Source: Vibrio hibernica
GTDB lineage: Bacteria > Pseudomonadota > Gammaproteobacteria > Enterobacterales > Vibrionaceae
Assembly (NCBI RefSeq): GCF_015223435.1
Contig: NZ_VHKO01000003.1
Span: 62,001-126,000 of the forward strand
Reading direction: 5' to 3'
Length of the DNA: 64,000 bases
Below are positions 54,220-63,699 of this stretch, one piece after another. A program made the position numbers and the translations under genes. Under the pieces are notes generated by a model. That model was not told the origin of the DNA. It did not search any database and saw only the letters and a program-made list of their open reading frames with translations. Numbering within the stretch: position 1 is the first letter of the stretch; every line of letters starts with the position of its first letter.

Positions 54220-57141
54220 ATGACTACCGCTTTTAATTTTGAGCTCAATACCGCACATGTTCCATTCACCACTAATATTCCATATGTTGATGGTGTGTAT
54301 GATCTTACTTTAGATCAAGTATTACTCGATCAAGAGCAACACGAATCGGCTGTTCGTTCTTACCCACGCCGTTTGCCTATTGCGATTAAGCGAGCTTACG
54401 GTGTGTTGGTCGAGGATACTCGTGGGCAATTATTTTTAGATTGTTTAGCTGGGGCAGGAACGTTAGTGCTGGGTTATAACCACCCTGAAATTAATCAGGC
54501 ACTGAAAGAGCAATTAGACTCAGGCTTGCCTTATCAAACCCTTGATATTACGACACCAGCAAAAGATCATTTCATTAAGCAGGTAAAATCTTTCCTACCT
54601 GCCGATTTTGCGAATAATTCCGTTATCCAATTCTGTGGTCCTTCTGGCGCAGATGCGGTTGAAGCCGCCATTAAACTGGCTAAGCAAACAACGGGTCGTA
54701 ATACTATGATGGCGTTTCGTGGTGCTTATCATGGCATGACAAACGGCACGATGGGAATGATGGGGAACTTGGGGACGAAAGCACGTCGCACGGGTTTGAT
54801 GTCTGATGTTCACTTTATGCCTTTCCCATATAGCTTACGCTGCCCATTTGGTCTCGGCGGTGATGAAGGCGCGAAACAAAGTATTCGTTATATTGAACGT
54901 ATGCTCAATGATGATGAAAGTGGCATTCAAAAACCGGCTGCGATTATTGTTGAACCCGTTCAAGGTGAGGGCGGTGTTATTCCTGCCCCTGCTTTTTGGT
55001 TACGTGAATTACGTCGTATCACTCAAGAACATGGCATTTTATTGATTTTTGATGAAATTCAATGCGGCGTTGGTAAAACAGGGTATAATTTTGCTTTTGA
55101 AGAATCGGGTATTTCGCCGGATATTCTTTGCCTATCAAAAGCGATCGGCGGTGGATTGCCAATGTCGATTCTTGTGTTCAATAAAAAAATTGATACTTGG
55201 AATCCGGGCGAGCATACCGGTACTTTCCGTGGTAATCAGCTTGCCATGGTGTCAGGTGCAAAAGCATTAGAAATTATTCAACGTGATAATTTGGTCGCGC
55301 ATGCTAAAGCAGCCGGTCAATACTTGCGTGAAGGTCTTGAAAAAATCCAGCGTGAAGTCGGCTGTATCGCAGAAGTTCGTGGTAAAGGGCTAATGTTAGG
55401 TGCAGAGGTTGTTCATCCAAATGGTGAGTTGAATAAATTTGGCGAACGTATTCCTGCTTCTGAATTAACTTTAAAGATCCAACGCGCGGCATTAGAGCGT
55501 GGTTTGATGCTTGAAAAAGGTGGACGCGATGGTTCCGTTCTACGTTTTTTACCACCAATTATTATCAGTTTTGAGCAAATTGACTTTGCGTTAAAAACAT
55601 TAAAAGAGGCGATCATTGCCGCTGGTGGTAGCATCGATCCAGAAAAAGTTCAACTTCCACAAGAAGAAACTAATCACCAAGAGTGGCATAAGCACTTTAT
55701 CCAAACCGGTGAAAATGGTGCAAATAGCTTTGAGCATGCGATGAATCAAGCCACTCAAGCGATGAAAGCGGTTTTCGAAGCAGTGGATAAACCTTATTCA
55801 GGCATTGATCCGCAATTGCTAAAAGCACAAATTGAAGCCGTAAATTTGGACTCAAGCAACGATAATTTACAACAAGTCATTCATAACAATACTAACTTAG
55901 TCGCTAAAAATTCTATTTTTGTTCAACATCCAAATTGCATTGCTCATTTGCATACGCCACCACTTGTACCGGCTATTGCATCTGAAATTATGATTGCATC
56001 ACTGAATCAATCGATGGATTCATGGGATCAAGCTTCTGCCGCAACTTATGTTGAACAGCGTGTCGTGGATTGGTTGTGCGCCAAATATGGTATGAGCTCC
56101 CAAGCCGATGGTGTATTCACCAGTGGTGGTACGCAAAGTAATCAAATGGGCTTATTACTCGCTCGTGATTGGATTGCCGATAAATTGAGTCAACATTCTA
56201 TTCAAAAATTAGGTTTACCGGATTATGCCGATAAGCTGAGAATCGTGTGTTCCAATAAGTCCCACTTTACCGTGCAAAAAACGGCTTCTTTGATGGGATT
56301 AGGTGAAGCAGGGGTTGTGTGTGTCGATACCAACACCGATGGAACCATTCATATTGACTCTCTTGCCGAGACATTGATTGAATTGAAAGCGCAGGGATTA
56401 ATTCCGTTTGCTGTGGTTGGTACGGCGGGCACAACTGACCATGGCGCGATTGATGATTTGAATGCGATTGCCGATTTAGCACAAATGCATTCTTTATGGT
56501 TGCATGTTGATGGTGCTTACGGTGGCGCATTGATTTTAAGTCAACATAAAGACCGTTTGGCTGGTATTGAAAGGGCGTCGTCGATAAGTGTCGATTTCCA
56601 TAAATTATTCTATCAACCAATTAGCTGTGGCGCGGTACTCGTGAATGATAAAGCGAACTTTAAGTATCTGCTTCATCATGCTGATTACCTTAATCGAGAA
56701 ACCGATGAGTTGCCGAATCTGGTGGATAAATCAATGGCAACCACGCGCCGTTTTGATGCTTTAAAAGTCTTTATGACCATGCAAAGTGTGGGAACGCAAG
56801 CGTTGGGCGAAATGGTTGATCATTTGATTGAACAAACTCAGCAGGTTGCTCAGATGGTCTCTAATGATGCGGCGTTTGAGTTACTTGCACCGCCAGCGTT
56901 ATCGACTGTGTTAATGCGTTACAGTAATGCGAATTTAAGCGAAGAAGCATTGAATGATTTAAATCGTCAAATTCGCATTGAAGCCTTAGTTCGCGGAATT
57001 GCAGTGCTAGGCGAAACGACGGTTGATGGCAAAGCGGCATTAAAATTCACAATTTTAAATCCATGCTTAAAGTTATCTGGTTTTGAATCGTTATTACATG
57101 ACATCAACCAGTTAGCACAAACATTAACAAGTAATAAATAA
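54220..57141 (+). CDS. Fused L-2,4-diaminobutyrate aminotransferase / decarboxylase
   Basis: 973 residues. Residues 1 to about 460 are a class III aminotransferase forming 2,4-diaminobutyrate from aspartate semialdehyde (GPSGADAVEAAIKLAKQTTG, IFDEIQCGVGKTG, PLP lysine K307 in LSKAIGGGLPMS). Residues from about 500 on are a group II PLP decarboxylase giving 1,3-diaminopropane (VFTSGGTQSNQMGLLLARD, HVDGAYGGALILS, PLP lysine K795 in VDFHKLFYQP). The fusion is the known Vibrio form. It feeds the carboxynorspermidine genes that follow. Confidence 0.95.
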   Translation: MTTAFNFELNTAHVPFTTNIPYVDGVYDLTLDQVLLDQEQHESAVRSYPRRLPIAIKRAYGVLVEDTRGQLFLDCLAGAGTLVLGYNHPEINQALKEQLDSGLPYQTLDITTPAKDHFIKQVKSFLPADFANNSVIQFCGPSGADAVEAAIKLAKQTTGRNTMMAFRGAYHGMTNGTMGMMGNLGTKARRTGLMSDVHFMPFPYSLRCPFGLGGDEGAKQSIRYIERMLNDDESGIQKPAAIIVEPVQGEGGVIPAPAFWLRELRRITQEHGILLIFDEIQCGVGKTGYNFAFEESGISPDILCLSKAIGGGLPMSILVFNKKIDTWNPGEHTGTFRGNQLAMVSGAKALEIIQRDNLVAHAKAAGQYLREGLEKIQREVGCIAEVRGKGLMLGAEVVHPNGELNKFGERIPASELTLKIQRAALERGLMLEKGGRDGSVLRFLPPIIISFEQIDFALKTLKEAIIAAGGSIDPEKVQLPQEETNHQEWHKHFIQTGENGANSFEHAMNQATQAMKAVFEAVDKPYSGIDPQLLKAQIEAVNLDSSNDNLQQVIHNNTNLVAKNSIFVQHPNCIAHLHTPPLVPAIASEIMIASLNQSMDSWDQASAATYVEQRVVDWLCAKYGMSSQADGVFTSGGTQSNQMGLLLARDWIADKLSQHSIQKLGLPDYADKLRIVCSNKSHFTVQKTASLMGLGEAGVVCVDTNTDGTIHIDSLAETLIELKAQGLIPFAVVGTAGTTDHGAIDDLNAIADLAQMHSLWLHVDGAYGGALILSQHKDRLAGIERASSISVDFHKLFYQPISCGAVLVNDKANFKYLLHHADYLNRETDELPNLVDKSMATTRRFDALKVFMTMQSVGTQALGEMVDHLIEQTQQVAQMVSNDAAFELLAPPALSTVLMRYSNANLSEEALNDLNRQIRIEALVRGIAVLGETTVDGKAALKFTILNPCLKLSGFESLLHDINQLAQTLTSNK

Positions 57142-57200
57142 GAAATAAAATTACGTTCATATAAGCAATCATCGCTTATCGTTGAACATAGTAGGAAATT

Positions 57201-57375
57201 AAGAAGGAAGGTGAACTAAAGATGTCTATTTTAAGTATTGCTGCTGGTGGTGCTCAAGGTAGGCGCGGTTGTTGCCTTTGTTGAAACAAAATTTACAGCT
57301 TACATAAGTCAACATAACGTATGTGAGCATGATTAAAAGTGTAAGAAGGAAGGTGAACTAAAGATGTCTATTTTA
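57201..57375 (+). repeat. 33-bp exact direct repeat (57201-57233 and 57343-57375) spanning RBS and start of a gene
   Basis: Both copies carry the SD AAGGAAGG, the spacer, an ATG and the first four codons of the carboxynorspermidine dehydrogenase gene. They begin 142 nt apart. Similarity continues weakly past the exact part: GGTGGTG and GGTTGTTGC are shared. Confidence 0.9.
57222..57284 (+). pseudogene. Truncated duplicate of the 5' end of the carboxynorspermidine dehydrogenase gene
   Basis: From the ATG at 57222 the frame reads MSILSIAAGGAQGRRGCCLC and stops. The true gene at 57364 starts MSILQIGAGGVGWVVAHKAA. The first four residues, the AGG glycine loop and the identical RBS show common origin; a frame slip after the glycine loop destroys the rest. 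It has an intact ribosome binding site, so the 20-residue peptide may still be made ahead of the real gene and could affect its translation. Confidence 0.75.
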
Positions 57376-58608
57376 CAAATTGGTGCAGGTGGTGTTGGTT
57401 GGGTTGTTGCGCATAAAGCGGCTCAAAATAATGATGTGTTAGGGGATATTACTCTTGCATCTCGGACGTTATCTAAGTGCGAAAAAATTATTGACTCAAT
57501 TAAAGGTAAAAATAACCTTAAAGACTCATTAAAGAAATTAGAAGCTCGATTTGTAGATGCAGATGATGTGGCATCTTTAGTGGCATTAATTAATGACGTT
57601 AAGCCCGATTTAGTGATTAATGCTGGCCCTCCTTGGGTTAACGTGACCATTATGGAAGCGTGTTACCAAGCTAAGGTTTCTTATTTAGATACGTCTGTTG
57701 CCGTTGATTTATGCAGCGAAGGGCAACAAGTGCCTGAAGCGTATGATCCTCAATGGGCATTTCGTGAAAAGTTTGCCGAAGCGGGTATTACTGGGATTTT
57801 AGGTGCTGGCTTTGATCCAGGTGTAGTGAGCGTATTTGCCGCTTACGCCGTTAAACATTTATTCGATGAAATTGACACTATTGATGTGATGGATGTGAAT
57901 GCTGGTGATCATGGTAAGAAATTTGCCACCAACTTTGATCCTGAAACCAACATGCTTGAAATCCAAGGTGATTCTTTCTATTGGGAAAGTGGTAGCTGGA
58001 AGCAAGTTCCTTGTCATACGCGTATGCTTGAGTTTGATTTTCCAAATTGTGGCGAATTTAAAGTGTACTCAATGGCGCATGATGAAGTACGTTCGATGCA
58101 AGAGTTTATCCCTGCTAAGCGTATTGAGTTCTGGATGGGTTTTGGCGACACTTACTTAAACTACTTCAACTGCATGAAAGATATTGGCTTGCTAAGCCCA
58201 AATCCTATTACCTTGCACGATGGCACTGTGGTTGAGCCATTAAAAGTCTTGAAAGCGTTATTGCCAGATCCAACCTCTTTGGCTCCGGGCTATACAGGGA
58301 AAACTTGTATTGGTACTTGGGTTCAAGGGACGAAAGGTGGCAAAGCACGCAGCGTGTTTATTTATAACAATGCTGACCATGAAGTCGCTTATGAAGATGT
58401 TGAGCATCAAGCGATTGCTTATACTACAGGTGTTCCTGCTATCACGGCGGCATTGCAATACTTTAATGGTAGTTGGAATCAATCGGGCGTGTTCAACATG
58501 GAACAACTTGATCCTGATATGTTCTTAGAGACAATGCCAAAAATTGGTCTTGATTGGCATGTTCAAGAATTAGAACCGGGTCAACCGAAGATTAATATCT
58601 TAAAATAA
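57364..58608 (+). CDS. Carboxynorspermidine dehydrogenase (CASDH, saccharopine-dehydrogenase family)
   Basis: 414 residues. The Rossmann start is ILQIGAGGVGWVVAHKAA (GxGGVG), then VINAGPPWVNVTIMEACYQAKVSYLDTS and LGAGFDPGVVSVFAAYA. It condenses 1,3-diaminopropane with aspartate semialdehyde using NADPH to give carboxynorspermidine. AAGGAAGG lies about 8-15 nt upstream. It is second in the norspermidine operon, after the fused enzyme; a partial duplicate of its own start precedes it by 142 nt. Confidence 0.94.
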   Translation: MSILQIGAGGVGWVVAHKAAQNNDVLGDITLASRTLSKCEKIIDSIKGKNNLKDSLKKLEARFVDADDVASLVALINDVKPDLVINAGPPWVNVTIMEACYQAKVSYLDTSVAVDLCSEGQQVPEAYDPQWAFREKFAEAGITGILGAGFDPGVVSVFAAYAVKHLFDEIDTIDVMDVNAGDHGKKFATNFDPETNMLEIQGDSFYWESGSWKQVPCHTRMLEFDFPNCGEFKVYSMAHDEVRSMQEFIPAKRIEFWMGFGDTYLNYFNCMKDIGLLSPNPITLHDGTVVEPLKVLKALLPDPTSLAPGYTGKTCIGTWVQGTKGGKARSVFIYNNADHEVAYEDVEHQAIAYTTGVPAITAALQYFNGSWNQSGVFNMEQLDPDMFLETMPKIGLDWHVQELEPGQPKINILK

Positions 58609-58631
58609 GCTTTATTGAATTATCTATTGAA

Positions 58632-58668
58632 AAAACAGCCATGTGACTATCTCATGGCTGTTTGTTTA
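58632..58668 (+). terminator. Hairpin between the dehydrogenase and nspC, terminator or attenuator
   Basis: An 11-bp perfect stem, AAACAGCCATG / CATGGCTGTTT, with a 9-nt loop and TTTGTTT after it. It lies inside the operon, 28 nt before nspC, so it may lower nspC expression or stabilise the upstream mRNA. Confidence 0.75.
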
Positions 58669-58696
58669 TCATTCCCTTATTGATTGAGAACTTTCC

Positions 58697-59842
58697 ATGC
58701 AAAACAATCTCCCAACGCCATATTTTATGATCGACGAAGACAAGCTTATTCATAACCTTGAGATCACTAAAAAACTAAAAGAATTAAGTGGTGTTAAATT
58801 GGTTTTAGCGCTCAAGTGTTTTTCTACTTGGGGCGTGTTTGACATTATCAAACCTTATCTTGATGGCACTACAAGCAGCGGTCCTTATGAAGTGATGCTT
58901 GGGTATGAAACTTTCGGTGGCGCTGATTCTGGTAAAGAAAATCACGCGTACAGTGTCGGCTACAGTGAAGAAGATGTAAAAGCGGTGGTGGGCATTTGTG
59001 ACAAGATGATCTTTAACTCATTAAGTCAGCTGCAAGCTCATCGTCATTTAGTGGAAGGTAAAGCATCAATTGGTATCCGTTTGAATCCGGGTGTTAGTCG
59101 TGCAGGGCAAGACTTGGCTGATCCTGCGCGTCAGTTTTCACGTTTAGGGGTTCAAGAAGCTCAATTAAATGCGGATCTATTTGATTCTCTCGATGGCGTG
59201 ATGTTTCACATGAATTGTGAGAATAAATCTGCCGACGACTTTATCTCTTTACTAGACAGCATTTCACAACGTTTTGGTGCTTATCTGGATAAACTTGATT
59301 GGGTAAGTTTAGGCGGTGGGGTGTTCTTTACTTGGCCGGGTTATGAGGTTGAAAAACTCGCACAAGCCTTAAAGCACTTTGGTGAGAAACATGCTGTTCA
59401 ACTCTATTTAGAGCCGGGCGAAGCCATCATTACCAAAACCGCTGATTTAGTGGTGACGGTGGTTGATGTGGTTGAAAACGGCATGAAAACAGCGATTGTG
59501 GACTCTGCCACTGAAGCGCATCGGCTTGATACCTTGATATACAATGAACCTGCCACGATCGGCGAAGCCACTGAAAATGGTGAGTTTGAATATGTAATCG
59601 GTTCTTGTTCTTGTCTTGCTGGGGATCAGTTTTGCGTGGCGAAATTTGATAAGCCTTTAACGATTGGTCAACGATTGCATATTCTTGATAGCGCAGGTTA
59701 TACCATGGTGAAGCTGAATTGGTTTAATGGATTGAAAATGCCAAGTGTGTATTGTAAGCGCTCTAATGGTGAGATCCAAAAACTGAACGAATTTGGTTAT
59801 GATGATTTCAAGCGTTCTCTATCACAATGGTCGGTAAGTTAA
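58697..59842 (+). CDS. nspC: Carboxynorspermidine decarboxylase NspC
   Basis: 381 residues, alanine-racemase-fold PLP decarboxylase. PLP lysine K40 sits in [63 protein letters not shown] and the catalytic [11 protein letters not shown] follow. It makes norspermidine, a triamine used in Vibrio biofilm signalling. It stands 88 nt after the dehydrogenase, with an internal hairpin between. I see only a weak CAGTG/CACTG hairpin after its stop. Confidence 0.95.
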   Translation: MQNNLPTPYFMIDEDKLIHNLEITKKLKELSGVKLVLALKCFSTWGVFDIIKPYLDGTTSSGPYEVMLGYETFGGADSGKENHAYSVGYSEEDVKAVVGICDKMIFNSLSQLQAHRHLVEGKASIGIRLNPGVSRAGQDLADPARQFSRLGVQEAQLNADLFDSLDGVMFHMNCENKSADDFISLLDSISQRFGAYLDKLDWVSLGGGVFFTWPGYEVEKLAQALKHFGEKHAVQLYLEPGEAIITKTADLVVTVVDVVENGMKTAIVDSATEAHRLDTLIYNEPATIGEATENGEFEYVIGSCSCLAGDQFCVAKFDKPLTIGQRLHILDSAGYTMVKLNWFNGLKMPSVYCKRSNGEIQKLNEFGYDDFKRSLSQWSVS

Positions 59843-60064
59843 TTATTAAACCTCAATGTTTACAGTTTTAGTCTTATCCAAAATTGGCAGTGCAGTCGTC
59901 TGATTCACTGTCATTTTTAATGCCCAATTCCCCCTACATGAATATGCTTTTCTCAGCAATGTATAATCATCAACTAAAAAGACATCAAGTTATTCAATTT
60001 CTTATTGCAACAGTTTGCTATTGAGCGATACCATATACGGCTATTTTTTGTAAAGATTTTTATT

Positions 60065-60472
60065 ATGTCAGATGAAGAACTCGCGCTAAAGTGGATGCGT
60101 CAACAAGCTTGTAAAATTGATCAGTATGTTGTTAACCCGTCATTTGATGAATGTGTTGAACTGATTGAACCTGCGTTTAAAAAGGGTAAAAGTGTCGCTC
60201 AACTGAGATATTTACTCGGTGAGGCAGATCGCAGAGCGGGCGCGGCAGATCGCAAACATGCGGCCTTAAAATATGCGAAAGAAAAGAACCCTAATGCAGG
60301 TCAAGTTTTGCGCCTTCAAAGCAAGCTTCAGCAAGTTCAACTAGCGTTGAAATTGGCGACTGGTGATAACAATATGACTATATCTCAGTTTTGCTCGGAA
60401 TATGATGTCACTAAGCGAGACGGTAATGCTGCGTGGAATGAAACATTGGTCGAGCTGAATAAAAGAAAATAA
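60065..60472 (+). CDS. Hypothetical protein, 135 residues
   Basis: ATG at 60065 begins MSDEELALKWMRQQACKIDQ; an in-frame TTG at 60005 would add 20 hydrophobic residues and is less likely. The protein is soluble, helical and basic in the middle (LGEADRRAGAADRKHAALKYAKEKNPNAG). The C-terminus ISQFCSEYDVTKRDGNAAWNETLVELNKRK looks structured. I do not recognise a family. It stands alone between nspC and the convergent sulfate operon. Confidence 0.65.
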   Translation: MSDEELALKWMRQQACKIDQYVVNPSFDECVELIEPAFKKGKSVAQLRYLLGEADRRAGAADRKHAALKYAKEKNPNAGQVLRLQSKLQQVQLALKLATGDNNMTISQFCSEYDVTKRDGNAAWNETLVELNKRK

Positions 60473-60777
60473 TCATTTCAATATCTAATCTGTTAAATAC
60501 TACGACACATGGCGATCTTTCACTGCTGCGGTTATTGCTTCCTCATTAATTGGAACAAAAGTGGGTCGCCGGAGAAATGAGATAAACAAGCAATGACAGA
60601 TTTATTTTAAAGATCGCAATGTAACTGAAAAATAGTAATGTAACTTAAAATGGCCCATGTAGCTAAGTCATCGCGGCTATTGTTGTATAGGCTTATTAAT
60701 CATTCAGGTTACGGATTTTACCTTACAGATTAAGTCTACTTCTATATTGTTACAAATCCAGATGACTTTTCTTATGT
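60473..60777. other. 305-bp intergenic stretch between convergent genes
   Basis: Nothing that I can call firmly. There is a short direct repeat AATGTAACT at about 60618 and 60639, and a weak inverted repeat around 60706-60730 that could end the sulfate operon on the minus strand. A 23-codon frame from about 60509 (MAIFHCCGYCFL) has no SD. Confidence 0.4.
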
Positions 60778-61908
60778 CTATATATCAAACATCAAGTTAC
60801 CTGGAGTAAGGAATGGCCAACGCAAAATGATAGGTTCTTCCTTCGCACCGTCGGCAAAAAAGTACCCAACTTGAGGCGTGGCATAAACTTCATCACCACG
60901 GCTAAATGATTGCTCATTCAACGCTTGATGAGTCAATTTTGCCTCCCATAATTCGGTTGTATCCCAACCAATAGGTGATAGCTCAACTCGAACTTCTGCC
61001 CCCACAGGGTTAATTGTAACCACTTTACAAGGCAGTGAGGCTTGGCTGTTTGCTTTCTTCGACAAACTCAGTTCATGGCTACGGATATAGAGATAACCAT
61101 TTTTTTGAGTTGTTTCAGATATAGGAGGAAGAATAAAGGCGTTACCGTTTTGCCAATGTTTATTATTCCAATTCGCTTTAAATTGATTCACATTACCAAA
61201 AAAATCAAATACAAAACGACTATTAGGGTGTGCGTAGAGCTCAACTGGAGAATCCACTTGCTCTATTTTTCCGTGACTCATCACAACCACACGATCAGAA
61301 AGCTCTAATGCTTCATCTTGATCGTGAGTCACAAATACACTGGTAAAACCTAATTCATCATGCAGATTACGCAGCCAACGGCGTAGATCTTTACGTACTT
61401 TCGCATCCAGAGCACCAAATGGTTCATCGAGTAATAAGACTTCTGGTTTGGTTGCTAAAGCACGAGCTAAAGCGATACGTTGCTTCTGACCACCAGAGAG
61501 CTGTTCTGGATATCGCCCCGCGAGATGACCAAGTTGCACGATCTCTAATAATTGCTTAACACGTTTACTAATTTCAGCAGGATTAGGCCTCAATGAACGT
61601 TCCATCACTTCCAAACCAAAAGCGATATTATCCGCAATGGTCATGTGACGGAATAAGGCATAGTTTTGAAATACAAACCCCACACGACGATCGCGCACAT
61701 GAACATTAGTCACATCGTGGTCACCGAAGTGAATCGATCCGGTATTGGCATTCTCTAATCCAGCAATAATGCGTAATAGCGTTGTTTTACCTGAACCTGA
61801 GGGGCCTAAAAGACCAATCATCTCACCATTATTAATATCTAAAGAGAGAGGTGAAAGCGCTTGAAATTTACCAAACTGCTTAGAAATATTATTTAAACGG
61901 ATACTCAT
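60778..61908 (-). CDS. cysA: Sulfate/thiosulfate ABC transporter ATP-binding protein CysA
   Basis: 376 residues. Walker [13 protein letters not shown] is at about 34-45, then [21 protein letters not shown], signature [16 protein letters not shown], Walker [22 protein letters not shown] and [15 protein letters not shown]. The C-terminal 130 residues form the CysA accessory domain with [13 protein letters not shown] and [16 protein letters not shown]. It powers sulfate import. Its start overlaps the cysW stop by 4 nt (ATGA). Last gene of the operon. Confidence 0.95.
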   Translation of the reverse strand: MSIRLNNISKQFGKFQALSPLSLDINNGEMIGLLGPSGSGKTTLLRIIAGLENANTGSIHFGDHDVTNVHVRDRRVGFVFQNYALFRHMTIADNIAFGLEVMERSLRPNPAEISKRVKQLLEIVQLGHLAGRYPEQLSGGQKQRIALARALATKPEVLLLDEPFGALDAKVRKDLRRWLRNLHDELGFTSVFVTHDQDEALELSDRVVVMSHGKIEQVDSPVELYAHPNSRFVFDFFGNVNQFKANWNNKHWQNGNAFILPPISETTQKNGYLYIRSHELSLSKKANSQASLPCKVVTINPVGAEVRVELSPIGWDTTELWEAKLTHQALNEQSFSRGDEVYATPQVGYFFADGAKEEPIILRWPFLTPGNLMFDI

Positions 61909-62762
61909 AGCTCACCTTGTTGGGCTTGTTCATTTATATGATTTCGTTCTTGTCGCCATTCAACAAAAGCTTTCAAAATCAAGGTTAATAAAGCGATAAA
62001 CGCTAATAGAGATGCACTGGCAAATGCCGCTTCAGATTGGTAATCCTCATACAATAACTGGACATGTAACGGTAATGTATTAGTTTCACCTCGGATGTTT
62101 CCAGAGACAACAGCAACGGCGCCAAATTCACCCACCGCTCGAGCATTAGTCAAAATTACGCCGTAAATTAAAGCCCATTTTATATTTGGCAGTGTTACGC
62201 GACGAAACAGTTGCCACCATGAAGCGCCAAGAATAACAGCCGCCTCTTCATCAGAACGGCCTTGCTGCTGCATGAGAGGGAGCAATTCTCTCGCAACAAA
62301 TGGGCAAGTTACAAACACCGTCACTAAAACAATGCCCGGCCAAGCAAACATAATTTGTAAATCATGCTCAAATAACCATTCTCCTATCCAGCCATTGCTT
62401 CCATACAACAGCAGATACAAAAGGCCAGCCACCACAGGTGATACGGCAAAAGGTATATCAATTAAAGTGACCAGAAATTTGCGTCCAATAAACTCAAATC
62501 GTGTTACAGACCAGGCAAGCATTACACCGAAAACTAAATTAATCGGTACTGTCAGTAATGCTACTATAAGCGTTAGCCCAATAGCATGAAGGGTGTCGGG
62601 CTCGCTCAGGTTATTAAAATAAGTGGAGAGTCCACTTGCAAAAGCTTGCTGAAAAATACTTAGTAGCGGAATAATCAAAAGAATCGCAACAAAAAACAAG
62701 ACTAATGAAATTAAGCACCACTTAACTAAAGGTTGCTCACCAATACGTGAAGGTTTCGACAT
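61905..62762 (-). CDS. cysW: Sulfate ABC transporter permease CysW
   Basis: 285 residues with six helices. The permease loop [24 protein letters not shown] (EAA motif) is at about 170-195, then [27 protein letters not shown], diagnostic of CysW (ARAxGEFG). Two adjacent ATGs exist; the one at 62762 has AGGGA 5 nt upstream. It lies only a few nucleotides after cysT and overlaps cysA. Confidence 0.94.
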   Translation of the reverse strand: MSKPSRIGEQPLVKWCLISLVLFFVAILLIIPLLSIFQQAFASGLSTYFNNLSEPDTLHAIGLTLIVALLTVPINLVFGVMLAWSVTRFEFIGRKFLVTLIDIPFAVSPVVAGLLYLLLYGSNGWIGEWLFEHDLQIMFAWPGIVLVTVFVTCPFVARELLPLMQQQGRSDEEAAVILGASWWQLFRRVTLPNIKWALIYGVILTNARAVGEFGAVAVVSGNIRGETNTLPLHVQLLYEDYQSEAAFASASLLAFIALLTLILKAFVEWRQERNHINEQAQQGEL

Positions 62763-62770
62763 CATATCCC

Positions 62771-63622
62771 TTACTTACCGTGAATTCGGCGTAAATAAGC
62801 GCCTTGCCATAGATTAATAATTAGTAATAAAGACAATGACGTTAAAAGAACAACTGAAGCAATTGCGCTTGCTGCCGGAAAATCAAACTCCTGTAAGCGA
62901 ACAAATATCATTAACGATGTTATTTCACTCACATAAGGCATGTTTCCGGCAATAAAAATAACAGCGCCAAATTCGCCTAAACTACGGGTAAATGATAGGG
63001 CGACTCCAACTAATAGGGCGGGACGTAATGAAGGCATAATGACTCTCCAGAATACCGCCCAGTCAGATGCGCCCAACGTCATACCGGCTTCTTCTTCCTC
63101 TTGAGATATTTCTTCTAATACCGGTTGAACGGTTCGAACAACAAAAGGAATACTGGTAAATGCCATGGCAACGATAATACCTAATGGTGTGTAAGCGACT
63201 TTGATACCGATACTTTCTAATAGACTTCCAAGCCAACCAGTACTCGAATAAAGCGTAGCTAACGTAATCCCAGCCACTGCAGTTGGTAACGCAAATGGTA
63301 AATCAACCAAGGCATCTAAAATGCGCTTACCGGGAAATTGGTATCGAACCAAAACCCAAGCCAGTAGCAGTCCGAAAGCGCCATTAAATAAAGAAGCCAC
63401 AAAAGCCGAACCAAGGGTGACTTTATAACTTGCGACAAGGCGAGGGTCAGAAATGACGTACCAATACTCGCTAAGTAACATCCCCTTGGTTTGCATTACG
63501 AGTCCTGTTGCCGGCAGTAAAAGGATCAAACTGATAAATAGCAGAGAAACCCCCAAGCTGATGGCAAAACCTGGAAGAACACGTTGATGTTTTGGGCGAG
63601 AAACTGCGTGAGATCCGCTCAT
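62771..63622 (-). CDS. cysT: Sulfate ABC transporter permease CysT (CysU)
   Basis: 283 residues with six helices. LPGFAISLGVSLLFISLILLLP opens it; DLPFALPTAVAGITLATLY, EEEEAGMTLGASDWAVFWRVIMPSLRPAL (EAA loop) and SFTRSLGEFGAVIFIAGNMPYVSEI mark CysT. It pairs with CysW in the membrane. The spacer from the sbp stop is about 77 nt. The order sbp-cysT-cysW-cysA is the classic one. Confidence 0.94.
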   Translation of the reverse strand: MSGSHAVSRPKHQRVLPGFAISLGVSLLFISLILLLPATGLVMQTKGMLLSEYWYVISDPRLVASYKVTLGSAFVASLFNGAFGLLLAWVLVRYQFPGKRILDALVDLPFALPTAVAGITLATLYSSTGWLGSLLESIGIKVAYTPLGIIVAMAFTSIPFVVRTVQPVLEEISQEEEEAGMTLGASDWAVFWRVIMPSLRPALLVGVALSFTRSLGEFGAVIFIAGNMPYVSEITSLMIFVRLQEFDFPAASAIASVVLLTSLSLLLIINLWQGAYLRRIHGK

Positions 63623-63699
63623 AAACCCTCAGATAATTAGTCAAAAATGAGTTATTACCACCTAACAATAAGTGGTAACAACATCTTAGGCAAAGCTGA

